Shown here one piece after another: positions 1-9,612 of a stretch of 64,000 nucleotides of DNA. A program made the translations under genes and the position numbers. The notes under the pieces were generated by a model. It did not search any database. It worked only from the letters and a program-made list of their open reading frames with translations, and was not told the DNA's origin. Source of the DNA: Spirosoma sp. (lineage in GTDB: Bacteria; Bacteroidota; Bacteroidia; Cytophagales; Spirosomataceae); NCBI RefSeq assembly GCF_026391055.1, contig NZ_JAPLET010000029.1, positions 186,001-250,000 of the forward strand, written 5' to 3'. Positions within the stretch are counted from its first letter, which is position 1, and the number at the start of each line of letters is the position of its first letter.

Positions 1-1
1 C

Positions 2-2464
2 TATTCAACAGAAACGGTAGCCGGTTTGCCGGAATATCAAACCAAGTACGGCCAGGGGACAAACTTCGATTACCGGAGTGGCGTATTCGGTTCGTGGGGG
101 CCTCCTTACGCGGGTTACACCAGCCTGATTCCAACACGGGCCACCATTCCGCATCCGCTCACGACGAATAACCGCTACCCATCAACGGTATTTCCGCAGT
201 TTTATCAGGCCGATGGCATAACACCCATTCAGGTACCTTACCAGTCGTATTCGCAGGGTAACGCCAAAAATTTCTTCCGGACAGGAAACGTCTTTGAAAA
301 CGCCCTCTCAGTATCGACAGGGGGGGCGAAGGGGAATTTTACAGTGGGCCTTTCCCGGACGGGCAATCAGGGTGTAGTGCCTGAGAACCAGATTACCCGT
401 ACCGGAATAAACATTGGTGGTAACGCCCAACTGGACAACAAGTTCTACGTGAGCGGTGCCCTGAACTACGTCAACACCGAACAGGTATCTCCGCAGGTGA
501 CGGCGGCCAATGGCAGCGGTAGTTCCATCATGGATATCCTGATGTTCGTGCCCACCAGCTTCGACCTGACGGGCTACCCAAATACCAATCCGCTAAACGG
601 CAACAACGTATATGACCGCGTTGGTACGGATAATCCTTACTGGTCGGTCAAAAACAGTCCGACGATTAGTAAGGTGGATCGGTATTACGGAAACGTTGTG
701 TTGGGTGTTGATCCGCTGCCGTGGCTGAACGTGCAGAATACCGTTGGGTTCAATGCGTATACCGACCGGCGTGTGGTTGTCAATGGAAAAGGCGGGGATT
801 ACTTCCCGAACGGCAACATTACGAACGACAATATCTATCGGCAGGAGCTGGACAACACCCTGCTTGTAACGGCAACGAAACCCCTTTCGGAAAACATTGG
901 CCTGAAAGTAATTCTGGGTAACAACGTTAACCAGCGGGTAACCGAGCGACAGGTCGTGTTTGGCGATGGGATCATTTTTCGGGGCATCAACTCGCTGAAT
1001 AACACCAGCGTGACCATTCCCCGCGTGTTGCCTAACAACCGGAATAACTTCAAGCAACGTTACTTCGCGTTCTTCACGGATATTTCGCTTGACTACAAAA
1101 ACTACGCGTTTTTAAACCTCGTAGCCCGTAACGATGTCTCGTCTACACTGCCCGCCAGCAATCGGAGCTACCTGTATGGCGGGGCCAGTGCTTCCCTGAT
1201 CTTTACCGAAGCGTTGAAGCTGCCTAAAAACGTTCTTTCGTTTGGTAAGCTTCGGGCGGGGTACACACGGGTAGGTAATGAAGCTACACCTTACCAGACG
1301 CAAACCGTGTACATCGCCAATCCTGTTCTGGGCGTTGGCACCGGCACGGGGTCAATCTCATCGCCGTTCAGCGGTCAAAGCACACTATCTGAATCAGACT
1401 TGCTGGCTAACTCAGAGTTGAAGCCAGAGTTCATTACCGAGCTTGAGGTGGGTACGGAATTGCAGTTTTTTAATAACCGGATTGGCCTGGATATCACCTA
1501 TTACAACAAGATCAGTACGTCGCAGATTTTCACGGTCAACGCTACTCCCTCATCGGGGTATACGCAGCGGGTAATTAACCTGGGGCGTTCGTCTAACGAA
1601 GGTATCGAGATTGGTCTGACGGCAACACCCGTAAAACTCAAGAACGGGTTTAGCTGGGATATTTCGTCGGCCTTTACCATGAACCGTAACATTGTACTGG
1701 ACATAGGTGCGCTGAAAGAACTACCGTACGGTGGTTTCTCAGATCTAGGCAGCGTACACATTGCCGGTCAGCCCTACGGACAGATTCGCGGGTCGACGTA
1801 TGCCAGAGATGAGGTGGGCAATATCCTGGTCAACCCGAATACAGGGAAGCCGATTCTGAGTGGTAAAACGGCCGCTATCGGTAACCCGAATCCAGATTTT
1901 ATTCTTGGCATAACCAATACCTTTACTTACAAAGGACTTACGCTCAGCGCCTTGTTTGACTGGAAGAAAGGGGGCGACATGTATTCTTTTACGGCCTATG
2001 AACTGCTTAGCCGGGGCGCAACTAAAGATACTGAAGAGCGGGAGGCCATTCTGGTTGGGCCGGGTGTGCTAGGTGATGTGAACACGCTGAAACCTTTACT
2101 GGATGGCGAAGGCAAAAAAATTCCTAACAACATCGGTATTGCCGTAGCGGATTACTATTTCACGGGCGGCTTTGGTCCGGGTGGCGCGGGCGAAACGAAT
2201 ATCTTCGACGCCACCGTTTTCCGGCTTCGTGAAGTATCGCTGGGGTATCAGTTCCCGAAGAAATGGCTGGCTAAAACACCCTTTGGCGGTGCATTCCTAT
2301 CCGTCAGTGGGCGCAACCTGTGGTATCTGGCTCCCAACTTTCCCAAGTACCTGAATTTCGACCCCGAAGTTAGCTCGTTGGGTGCCGGCAATTCACAGGG
2401 CTTCGATTTCATTGGTATACCGACAACCCGCCGTCTGGGTGTCAACCTGCGGTTCAGCTTCTGA
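2..2464 (+). CDS. SusC/RagA-type TonB-dependent outer-membrane receptor, 3' part
   Basis: The reading frame is open to the left window edge, so the signal peptide, carboxypeptidase-regulatory-like domain and most of the plug lie outside. The roughly 820 visible codons hold the beta-barrel, with the alternating aromatic strands and asparagine/glycine-rich loops typical of SusC. The protein ends in LRFSF, a terminal phenylalanine as expected for outer-membrane barrel insertion. SusC proteins import glycans or peptides together with a SusD lid, driven by TonB. The susD gene follows after 32 bases in the same operon. The substrate cannot be read from the sequence. No frameshift was seen. Confidence 0.95.
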   Translation, partial: YSTETVAGLPEYQTKYGQGTNFDYRSGVFGSWGPPYAGYTSLIPTRATIPHPLTTNNRYPSTVFPQFYQADGITPIQVPYQSYSQGNAKNFFRTGNVFENALSVSTGGAKGNFTVGLSRTGNQGVVPENQITRTGINIGGNAQLDNKFYVSGALNYVNTEQVSPQVTAANGSGSSIMDILMFVPTSFDLTGYPNTNPLNGNNVYDRVGTDNPYWSVKNSPTISKVDRYYGNVVLGVDPLPWLNVQNTVGFNAYTDRRVVVNGKGGDYFPNGNITNDNIYRQELDNTLLVTATKPLSENIGLKVILGNNVNQRVTERQVVFGDGIIFRGINSLNNTSVTIPRVLPNNRNNFKQRYFAFFTDISLDYKNYAFLNLVARNDVSSTLPASNRSYLYGGASASLIFTEALKLPKNVLSFGKLRAGYTRVGNEATPYQTQTVYIANPVLGVGTGTGSISSPFSGQSTLSESDLLANSELKPEFITELEVGTELQFFNNRIGLDITYYNKISTSQIFTVNATPSSGYTQRVINLGRSSNEGIEIGLTATPVKLKNGFSWDISSAFTMNRNIVLDIGALKELPYGGFSDLGSVHIAGQPYGQIRGSTYARDEVGNILVNPNTGKPILSGKTAAIGNPNPDFILGITNTFTYKGLTLSALFDWKKGGDMYSFTAYELLSRGATKDTEEREAILVGPGVLGDVNTLKPLLDGEGKKIPNNIGIAVADYYFTGGFGPGGAGETNIFDATVFRLREVSLGYQFPKKWLAKTPFGGAFLSVSGRNLWYLAPNFPKYLNFDPEVSSLGAGNSQGFDFIGIPTTRRLGVNLRFSF

Positions 2465-2496
2465 TTTTATTCATCAATCCCATTCGAATACCAACT

Positions 2497-4095
2497 ATGC
2501 GATTTATAGTTTCCATACGACGTCTTTCTCTGGTGGGCCTGTTGTTTATCAGCTGGTCATGCAACAAATTCGTTGACATCAATACCGACCCAAACAACCC
2601 GGTTACGCCGGTTCTGGAGTTGCTCCTACCCGCTACGCAAGTTTCGATGGCGGGTAGTTTGCGGGATGTAAATCAGGGCACATCCATCGTGATGCAGCAC
2701 CTGTACTCGAGTAACACCAGCCGTAATTTTCAGGATGGTACCGATTACCAGCAATCGTGGAATGCCCTGTATACCCAAACATTGAATGATATTGAGATTA
2801 TCATTCGGGAGGGAACCCGCCTGCAACGCTGGGATTATGTAGCCATTGCCAAACTGCAAAAAGCCTATATCTACAGCCTCATGGTGGATATGTGGGGCGA
2901 CATTCCGTACACGGATGCTACGCAGGGCAATACCATCTCCGACCCGGCCTTCGAAAGTGGTGCCACCATCTACGACAAACTCTTTGTCCTGATCGACGAA
3001 GGACTGGCCGATGCTGCCAAAGGGAACTTCGCCATCCAGCCCACCACCGCCGACATTATCTATAGAGGGGATAAAGCGGCCTGGATCCGCATGGGTAACT
3101 CGCTGAAAATAAAGCTGTTTAATCAGATTAGGCTCGTGCAGCCCGATAAGGCTAAGGCGGGAATAGCAGCCCTATTAAGCAGCAATGCCCCCCTTATTAC
3201 GACCAACGCGCAGGATTTTGCCTTTCGATTCGGCACCACAGAAACCCCGGCCAACCGGCACCCCTGGCACCGGGCCGAATACCAGGCGGGTAAAAGCTAC
3301 TACATGAGTCAGGGATTCATTGAGCGGCTGTTCAATACTGACGACCCCCGAATCCGGTATTACTTTTACCGGCAGACGTCGAACTATACGGTAGGCTTCA
3401 CCCCAACGGGCAACGGTTATTTTGGCCGTTATACCGGCGATGCCACCGCATCGCCCAATGATAACGCCCTGAAAGCAACCGTGGGCGTGTACCCGGCAGG
3501 TGGTCTGTACGATAACAGCCCGATCAATAATATCCCGACTACCAATGTGTTCGTCACAAATTCAGGAGCTACATCGGCCCCCAAGGTTGTCACGAACCTG
3601 GATGGCTCCGGCGCGGGCGTTTTTCCGTTCATTACCAATGCCATGGTGAAGTTTATTCTGGCCGAAGCTGCCTTGACGATGGGTACGACCGGTGATCCAA
3701 AACAGTTATTTCAGGATGGTATCACGGCTCAGCTAAATAGTGTCAACACAATTTCGACCACGTCGGGCAATTCGGCACCTGTATTGCCTGCGGCTACCAT
3801 TACGGCTTTTGTGGCAAATCGCACGGCTCAGTACGATGCGGCTGATGCGGCCGGAAAACTGAACGCCATCATGACGCAGAAATACATCGCCCTCTACGGG
3901 AATGGTATGGAAGCGTACAATGATTACCGGCGGACTGGATTACCGGTATTACCGGCTCCGATTGCTCCATTGAACACGTTTCCGCTCCGGCTAACCTACT
4001 CCATCACGGAACTATCGACCAACGTAACTATTTCCGACAAAGCCGACCAGCTTCAAACCGCTCAGCAAACAACGCCCGTTTTCTGGGACAAGTAA
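2497..4095 (+). CDS. SusD/RagB-like nutrient-binding outer-membrane lipoprotein (SusD-like_2 type)
   Basis: 532 residues. The N-terminus has a basic start, a hydrophobic stretch and a lipobox ending at Cys22 (SWSC), followed by NKFVDINTDPNNP, the usual opening of SusD-like_2 proteins. Helical TPR-like segments such as LQKAYIYSLMVDMWGDIPYT and the C-terminal MTQKYIALYGNGMEAYNDYRRTG motif are diagnostic. It should cap the SusC pore at the cell surface and bind the ligand. It lies 32 bases after susC and 12 bases before the next lipoprotein gene, so all three are probably co-transcribed. Ligand unknown. Confidence 0.95.
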   Translation: MRFIVSIRRLSLVGLLFISWSCNKFVDINTDPNNPVTPVLELLLPATQVSMAGSLRDVNQGTSIVMQHLYSSNTSRNFQDGTDYQQSWNALYTQTLNDIEIIIREGTRLQRWDYVAIAKLQKAYIYSLMVDMWGDIPYTDATQGNTISDPAFESGATIYDKLFVLIDEGLADAAKGNFAIQPTTADIIYRGDKAAWIRMGNSLKIKLFNQIRLVQPDKAKAGIAALLSSNAPLITTNAQDFAFRFGTTETPANRHPWHRAEYQAGKSYYMSQGFIERLFNTDDPRIRYYFYRQTSNYTVGFTPTGNGYFGRYTGDATASPNDNALKATVGVYPAGGLYDNSPINNIPTTNVFVTNSGATSAPKVVTNLDGSGAGVFPFITNAMVKFILAEAALTMGTTGDPKQLFQDGITAQLNSVNTISTTSGNSAPVLPAATITAFVANRTAQYDAADAAGKLNAIMTQKYIALYGNGMEAYNDYRRTGLPVLPAPIAPLNTFPLRLTYSITELSTNVTISDKADQLQTAQQTTPVFWDK

Positions 4096-4107
4096 ACCGA
4101 CGCAACC

Positions 4108-4734
4108 ATGAAAAAGATCATACTATATTTTTCTCTCCTTCTGTTGGTCGCCCTGGATTCCTGTAAAACAGAAGATTATGTTTGGGAGAACTGGGCGTAT
4201 ACCGCTGTTCCGCTGGTGGCTGTAAACACCGGCAAGTCGGCCCTGCCGACTATCGCTACATCTAACACGTCCTTTTTTGACTTGGGTGCGGCTGATCTTG
4301 GAAGTCAGGTGTTTGAATACACGCTAACCTGGGAAGGCTTCGGAAAAGCGGAAGTCAAGTCAATTGACGTGTATCTAGGTTTTGTCAAAGCCCCCGCTAC
4401 TGGTAACCCGGCTTACCCGATCGTGGTGTCGCAGCCAGGCGGACTTTACCCGAGTGTAACCCAGTTCCCGTTACCAAGCCGCGTAGGAACGAACGATAAA
4501 CTGTACGAAACAGTAACGCAGTTCCCCAAAACGTTCACCGTAACGGCGGCTCAAATGGCGGCCTTTACCAAAACGACGCTGACGACTGTTGCCCAGAATG
4601 ATTACTTCATTTTCAAATTTATTCTAAACCTGGCCGACGGACGACAGATTGCGGGCTATCAGGAAAACGTGTGCGACGAAGCCCGTGGCGAAGTCGGCGA
4701 TTGCCGCGTTGGCGTTCGCTTCCGCAGGAAATAA
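4108..4734 (+). CDS. Small lipoprotein encoded at the end of a susCD operon
   Basis: 208 residues with a signal peptide ending in a lipobox (LVALDSCK, Cys19). The rest is mainly beta-rich and hydrophilic, with no catalytic motif that I recognise. It starts 12 bases after the susD stop codon, so it is almost certainly part of the operon. By position it resembles the accessory surface lipoproteins (surface glycan-binding protein type) that often follow susD, but it is short for one and I cannot assign a fold. Two cysteines near the C-terminus (CDEARGEVGDC) could form a disulphide. Confidence 0.75.
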   Translation: MKKIILYFSLLLLVALDSCKTEDYVWENWAYTAVPLVAVNTGKSALPTIATSNTSFFDLGAADLGSQVFEYTLTWEGFGKAEVKSIDVYLGFVKAPATGNPAYPIVVSQPGGLYPSVTQFPLPSRVGTNDKLYETVTQFPKTFTVTAAQMAAFTKTTLTTVAQNDYFIFKFILNLADGRQIAGYQENVCDEARGEVGDCRVGVRFRRK

Positions 4735-4738
4735 TGTA

Positions 4739-4799
4739 GTGGGTGAACGTGAGTGGAGTAGTCAAGTACTAATCTATTACTCCACTCACGTTCACCCAC
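4739..4799. terminator. Perfect 22-bp inverted repeat, probable terminator of the susCD operon
   Basis: Arms at 4739-4760 and 4778-4799 are exact reverse complements (core GTGAGTGGAGTA) around a 17-base loop. It begins 5 bases after the stop codon of the small lipoprotein and lies 66 bases before the peptidase gene. There is no T-run, so it may stop transcription by stem strength, or it may protect or process the mRNA end. An 11-base piece of the arm (GTGAGTGGAGT) recurs in the hairpin at 62848-62937. Confidence 0.6.
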
Positions 4800-4865
4800 C
4801 ACACTACTCCACCAATTAACCACTCCACTCACTCAACTAATAACCACTAACCCAAACCTAACTCA

Positions 4866-7694
4866 ATGCGTTTTTTATCCAGCACATTCTTTCTTGCCCT
4901 GTTGCTGAGTCTGACGACAGCATGGGCACAAACTGTCCCGTCGCCAAAAGAGCATTTTGGCTTTAACATCGGCGATAACTATCAGCTCGCCACCTATACG
5001 CAAACCGAGGCTTATTTTAAGAAAGTAGCCGCTGCATCGGACCGGGCCAAACTCGTGGATATTGGAATGACCGAAGAAGGTCGCCACCAGTACATGCTGA
5101 TCGTGTCCTCGCCGGAGAACCTCAAGAAGTTAACTCGCTATCAGGAGATCTCCCAAAAGCTGGCGCGGGCCGAAAACCTCACCGATCAGCAGGCCCACGC
5201 ACTGGCCGATGAAGGCAAAGCGATTGTCTGGATCGATGGCGGCATCCACGCCACCGAAACAGTGGGGACGCACCAGCTTATCGAAACGATCTGGCAGTTG
5301 GTAAGCCGGAAAGACCCCGAAACGATGCGTATTCTGGATAAGGACGTTATCCTGCTCACTCACGCCAATCCTGATGGGCAGGAACTGGTAACGAACTGGT
5401 ACATGCGCGAAGCCACTCCCGAAAAACGGTCGCTCGACAACGTTCCCCGTCTGTATCAGAAGTACATCGGACACGACAACAACCGCGATTTCTTTATGCT
5501 CAACATGAAAGAAACGCAGAATATCGCTCGTCAGCTGTTCGTTGACTGGATTCCGCAGATCATGTACAACCACCACCAGCGCGGCCCGGCGGGTTCGGTG
5601 CTGGCGGGGCCGCCGTACCGCGATCCATTCAACTACGTGTTCGATCCCATGATGGTAACGGGTATCGACGCGCTGGGTGCCGCTATGATCAACCGGTTGA
5701 ACTCGGAAAACAAACCGGGCTTCACCCGACTGGGCGGCTCGGTTTTCTCGACCTGGTATAATGGCGGGCTGCGGACCACCACCCACTTTCACAACATGAT
5801 CGGCCTGCTCACCGAAATCATCGGCGGTCCAACGCCGGAAGATGTGCCCCTGGTGCCCAAACGCCTGATTCCGAACGGTAACACACCTTTCCCGGTCACG
5901 CCACAAAAGTGGTACTTCAAGCAGTCAATCGACTATTCCGTATCGCTGAATTATGCTGTGCTCGATTATGCCGCCCGTCAGTCGGATCATCTGTTGTACA
6001 ACATTTACCGCATGGGTAAAAACTCCATCGAGCGGGGGAGCAGCGATTACTGGGCGCTCTCGCCAAAGCGGATCGACGCCATTGAAGACGCGTACAATAA
6101 AGACCCAAAAAAGGTGGTTCCGCCGTCCAGTGCGGCTCTGGCGCAGTACGGTATGATTCCGAGAGGAGGGGGAATGCCCATGAAGTATTATGATACCATC
6201 ATGAAAGCGCCCGTTCTGCGCGATCCTCGCGGGTATATTATTCCCAAAAATCAGCCTGATTTCGCTACGGCCGTTAAGTTCATCAACGCGTTGATTCGAA
6301 CCGGCATCCAGATTCAGGAAGCAACGGCCGACTTCACCGTAGCGGGCAAAAAATACCCGGCGGGTTCGTATGTTGTAAAGACCGATCAGGCGTTCCGGCC
6401 GCACCTGCTGGACATGTTCGAGCCACAGGATCACCCCAACGATTTCCAGTATCCGGGTGGCCCGCCGGTTCGTCCGTACGATGCCGCTGGCTGGACACTC
6501 GCTTACCTGATGAACGTTAAATTCGACCGTATTCTGGATGGCTTCGATGGGCCTTTCAAGAAACTGCCGTATGGCGAACTACAGTCGCCGGAAGGAGCTA
6601 TTGCGGGGGCATCGGGTGCCGGTTATGTACTGAGTGCCAAATCGAATAACTCGTTTATTGCGGTCAATGACCTGCTGGCTTCGGGCGTTGAGGTGTATCG
6701 GCTTCCGAACGGCGTTGGCGAGAAAGCCACCGTTGAGGCTGGGGCTTTCTACGTTCCTGCATCGGCGAAGGCAAAATCGTTGCTTGACAAATCGGCGAAA
6801 GACCTTGGCATCCTGGTGACGGGTCTGTCAAAGCGCCCAGCCGGGTCGATGACCAAAGTGGCCCCCATGCGCATTGCCCTGTGGGATACCTACGGGGGTT
6901 CGATGCCGTCGGGTTGGGTGCGCTGGATGATGGAGCAGTACCATTTTCCGATGAAAGTCGTCTATCCGAATGATATCGATGCGGGTGATTTAAAGAAGAA
7001 ATTCGACGTCATCGTTTTCGTAACCCGCGCCATTCCGCCAGTTGGCGGCAAAGAGGAGGATATCTTTAGCCTGATGGGTTCTGAAGCGAAAGTGGAAAAT
7101 ACCCCCGCCGAATTCCGCCCGTGGCTGGGTAAAATCACGGCAGCCAAGTCGGTGCCGCAGATAAAATCGTTCCTGGAAGCGGGCGGTACGGTGGTTACTA
7201 TTGGCAGCAGCACCAATCTGGCGTATCACCTAGGCTTACCGGTGAAAAACGCCCTGACGGAAATGACGGCAAGTGGTGCCGAGCGGCCTTTGCCCGGCGA
7301 GAAATACTACATTCCCGGTAGTGTATTGCGCGTGAGTCTGGACTCGACCCAGCACGCTACCTGGGGCATGTCGAACCAGAGCGACGTGTATTTCGATGCC
7401 AGTCCGGTATTTAAAATTGCGCCCGATGCCATTGCCAAAGGACTGGTGAAACCACTGGCCTGGTTCGACAGCAGTAAGCCACTCCGTAGTGGCTGGGCGT
7501 GGGGACAGTCGTATTTGCAAGGCGGTGTAGCGGCTTTCGAAGCGCCCGTTGGTGCGGGTAGGCTGTACGCGTTCGGCCCTGAGATCACGTTCCGGGCGCA
7601 GTCGCACGGTACGTTCAAGCTTCTGTTCAATCAGCTGTATACCACGGGTTCGAGTAGCCAGTCGGCCGTGGCTCCGGTAGCAGGACAGGAGTAA
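4866..7694 (+). CDS. Secreted M14-family zinc metallopeptidase
   Basis: 942 residues with a Sec signal peptide cleaved near AWA-QT (about residue 21). The M14 carboxypeptidase fold spans roughly residues 35-350. The zinc ligands are visible as H128 and E131 in GIHATETVG, with the third histidine at H235/H236 in MYNHHQRGP. The NNRDFF segment (about 204-209) supplies substrate-carboxylate contacts in this family. The remaining 500 or so residues form a C-terminal region common in large bacterial M14 proteins, possibly including a glutamine-amidotransferase-like fold. It probably trims peptides in the periplasm or outside the cell. It has its own transcription unit after the hairpin at 4739-4799. 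Confidence 0.93.
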   Translation: MRFLSSTFFLALLLSLTTAWAQTVPSPKEHFGFNIGDNYQLATYTQTEAYFKKVAAASDRAKLVDIGMTEEGRHQYMLIVSSPENLKKLTRYQEISQKLARAENLTDQQAHALADEGKAIVWIDGGIHATETVGTHQLIETIWQLVSRKDPETMRILDKDVILLTHANPDGQELVTNWYMREATPEKRSLDNVPRLYQKYIGHDNNRDFFMLNMKETQNIARQLFVDWIPQIMYNHHQRGPAGSVLAGPPYRDPFNYVFDPMMVTGIDALGAAMINRLNSENKPGFTRLGGSVFSTWYNGGLRTTTHFHNMIGLLTEIIGGPTPEDVPLVPKRLIPNGNTPFPVTPQKWYFKQSIDYSVSLNYAVLDYAARQSDHLLYNIYRMGKNSIERGSSDYWALSPKRIDAIEDAYNKDPKKVVPPSSAALAQYGMIPRGGGMPMKYYDTIMKAPVLRDPRGYIIPKNQPDFATAVKFINALIRTGIQIQEATADFTVAGKKYPAGSYVVKTDQAFRPHLLDMFEPQDHPNDFQYPGGPPVRPYDAAGWTLAYLMNVKFDRILDGFDGPFKKLPYGELQSPEGAIAGASGAGYVLSAKSNNSFIAVNDLLASGVEVYRLPNGVGEKATVEAGAFYVPASAKAKSLLDKSAKDLGILVTGLSKRPAGSMTKVAPMRIALWDTYGGSMPSGWVRWMMEQYHFPMKVVYPNDIDAGDLKKKFDVIVFVTRAIPPVGGKEEDIFSLMGSEAKVENTPAEFRPWLGKITAAKSVPQIKSFLEAGGTVVTIGSSTNLAYHLGLPVKNALTEMTASGAERPLPGEKYYIPGSVLRVSLDSTQHATWGMSNQSDVYFDASPVFKIAPDAIAKGLVKPLAWFDSSKPLRSGWAWGQSYLQGGVAAFEAPVGAGRLYAFGPEITFRAQSHGTFKLLFNQLYTTGSSSQSAVAPVAGQE

Positions 7695-7712
7695 CAAATT
7701 TGCTACATTTAC

Positions 7713-7773
7713 AGCCCGAATGGCTCTGTGTGGGTAGTGCGTTTTTACGCTCCTGCATAGAGCCATTCGGGCT
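7713..7773. terminator. 15-bp inverted repeat after the M14 peptidase gene
   Basis: Arms 7713-7727 and 7759-7773 (AGCCCGAATGGCTCT and its exact complement) flank a 31-base loop. The hairpin sits 18 bases after the peptidase stop and 19 bases before the cupin ATG. It argues against starting the cupin gene further upstream at 7700, because that would translate the whole hairpin. Confidence 0.55.
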
Positions 7774-7792
7774 TAATAATCTACGCTACTTT

Positions 7793-8113
7793 ATGGAAAT
7801 CGGTAATCTGTTTGCTTCTATTCCCGGCTCGTTACCCGAGGAGTTGTTCGACGAAATACTCACCGGTGGTGCTTTCAAGCTGGAACGTATCGTCTCGAAA
7901 GGGCATACTTCACCCGAAGGGTTCTGGTACGACCAGGACAAGCACGAATGGGTGCTGCTGGTGAAGGGCGCAGCCATGCTTCAGATCGACGGCATTGACG
8001 AACCCGTTAAACTGCTGCCGGGGATGCACATCAACATCCCCGCTCACCTGAAGCACCGGGTGGCCTGGACAAAAGAAGATGAGGAGACGATCTGGCTGGC
8101 AATCTTTTACTGA
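7793..8113 (+). CDS. Small single-domain cupin protein
   Basis: 106 residues from the ATG at 7793. A longer in-frame reading from a TTG at 7700 runs through a hairpin and adds no conserved sequence, so it is rejected. The cupin core includes HEWVLLVKGAAMLQIDG and the second motif PGMHINIPAHLKHRV, with histidines placed to bind one metal ion. Small cupins of this type act as isomerases, epimerases or dioxygenases on sugars and small acids, or have no known substrate. It is a single cytoplasmic domain without a signal peptide. It converges with the MFS carrier gene 35 bases downstream. Confidence 0.8.
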   Translation: MEIGNLFASIPGSLPEELFDEILTGGAFKLERIVSKGHTSPEGFWYDQDKHEWVLLVKGAAMLQIDGIDEPVKLLPGMHINIPAHLKHRVAWTKEDEETIWLAIFY

Positions 8114-8148
8114 TGGTAGGGACGATCGCTCAAAAATAGTATTTTGCT

Positions 8149-9477
8149 TTACTCTCCCGCAAACACGCCTTCCTGTGGGTCGTGCGTGACAACCCGCTCT
8201 ATCTTGCCCACCAGGAAAATATAGGAACAGGCACCAATCAGGCCCAGGGCTCCGACGAAGACGAGTGCGGGTTTGAAATCGCCGTCCTTCGCCAGATAGC
8301 CGATCACGATAGGCACCACGATGGACGCCAGATTACCCATGAAATTGAACACGCCACCTGTTAAGCCAATCAGATGTTTGGGTGATAAAATAGAAACGAA
8401 TACCCAGGAGATCAACGCCATGCCCGAGCCAAAGAAGGCCAAAGCCATAAAGGCGATGATCAGTGCGGTATCGTTCGTGTAATTGGCCCCGACAATGCTG
8501 ATCGACAGCAGTAAACCGATGATGATCGGGGCTTTCCGCGCCATCGTTACCGATTTTCCCTGCTTCACCAGTCTGTCGGAAACGAAGCCGGAAAGGAGCA
8601 GCCCCGCGCAGGCCGCCAGAAAAGGTACCGATGCCAGATAGCCCGATTTGATGAAATCCAGTCCACGGTATTTGACCAGATACGTTGGAAACCACGTCAG
8701 GAAGAACCAGAGCATAGAGTTAACGGCAAACTGCCCGATGTAAACGCCCCATAAGGTGCGGGAGGAGAACACCTGCTTCACATTTACCCAGCTCCAGACA
8801 GACGCTTTGTTTGTGCCTGCCTGTCGACCTCTGAACAGGCCGCCCCCTTCTTCGATGTAGGTTAGCTCAGCTTCGTTTACCTTCGGATGGTCGAGTGGGT
8901 CGCGGTAGAACAGGTACCAGACTATACCCCAGATCAGCCCAACGATACCGGTACATACGAACAAACCCTGCCACCCGAACTGACTCTGGATATAAGTCAG
9001 TACGGGTGTTAAAAACGCAAGGCCGATAAACTGCCCCGAAACATACAACGCAATGGACGAAGCCCGTTCGTGTTCGGGAAACCAGCTTGTAACAATGCGG
9101 TTGTTGATGGGGTAGGAAGGTGCTTCAAACGCGCCCGTTGCTAGCCGAAGCGAAAAAAGGCCGGCAAATCCCCGTACAAACCCCTGGCAAACAGTGGCCA
9201 AAGACCAGGTAATTAGACAAAACGCGTAGAGAATTCGGGGGCCAAAGCGGTCGGCTATGAGGCCACCCGGTATTTGCAGCAGGGCGTACGTCCAGCCAAA
9301 GGCCGAGAAAATGAACCCCAACTGTTCAGACGATAGGTTCATGTCTTTACTCAGCGCTGTTCCCGCCACCGAAATATTGCTCCGGTCGAGGTAGTTGATG
9401 ACCACGTTGATAAAGACGAGCGCCAGCATACTATAGCGCACCCGTGTCTTTTTGTCTTTGCCGATTACTTGTTCCAT
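8149..9477 (-). CDS. MFS transporter, anion:cation symporter (sugar-acid) family
   Basis: 442 residues with about 12 hydrophobic segments. The motif NYLDRSNISVA in helix 1 and GGLIADRFGPR between helices 2 and 3 are the signature of the ACS family, which carries hexuronates, glucarate, galactonate and phthalate-like acids with protons. It probably imports a sugar acid across the inner membrane. It is the last gene of a minus-strand set with the SDR dehydrogenase (9613-10398) and the TIM-barrel protein upstream, which supports a sugar-acid catabolic role. The exact substrate is not readable. Confidence 0.9.
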   Translation of the reverse strand: MEQVIGKDKKTRVRYSMLALVFINVVINYLDRSNISVAGTALSKDMNLSSEQLGFIFSAFGWTYALLQIPGGLIADRFGPRILYAFCLITWSLATVCQGFVRGFAGLFSLRLATGAFEAPSYPINNRIVTSWFPEHERASSIALYVSGQFIGLAFLTPVLTYIQSQFGWQGLFVCTGIVGLIWGIVWYLFYRDPLDHPKVNEAELTYIEEGGGLFRGRQAGTNKASVWSWVNVKQVFSSRTLWGVYIGQFAVNSMLWFFLTWFPTYLVKYRGLDFIKSGYLASVPFLAACAGLLLSGFVSDRLVKQGKSVTMARKAPIIIGLLLSISIVGANYTNDTALIIAFMALAFFGSGMALISWVFVSILSPKHLIGLTGGVFNFMGNLASIVVPIVIGYLAKDGDFKPALVFVGALGLIGACSYIFLVGKIERVVTHDPQEGVFAGE

Positions 9478-9520
9478 TTCTTTACGTGTTGGTTAGGGGT
9501 GGTCAAGGATGGTTAGGTTT

Positions 9521-9606
9521 TGTCAGGCGGTGGTCAAGTGCGGTCAGGTAATGGTTAGAATTGGAAATCCTTGACAATACCTGACCCTTCCTGACCACCC
9601 TTGACA
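9521..9606. repeat. Imperfect 38-bp inverted repeat in the MFS-SDR spacer
   Basis: 9521-9558 and 9569-9606 are imperfect reverse complements. The segment is built from repeated short words (GGTCAAG, GGTTAG, GGTCAGG), and the same words continue to the left to about 9490. It lies between two same-strand genes, ending 6 bases short of the SDR stop codon. It could be a hairpin terminator or attenuator, or a degenerate repeat tract. Confidence 0.45.
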
Positions 9607-9612
9607 AAAAAA

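Noticed and set aside
5130-5906. 258-codon minus-strand open frame
   Set aside because: Antisense to the catalytic domain of the M14 peptidase; no domain seen.
7700-7792. N-terminal extension of the cupin gene
   Set aside because: It begins at a TTG and reads through a 15-bp hairpin; the conserved cupin sequence starts after the ATG at 7793.
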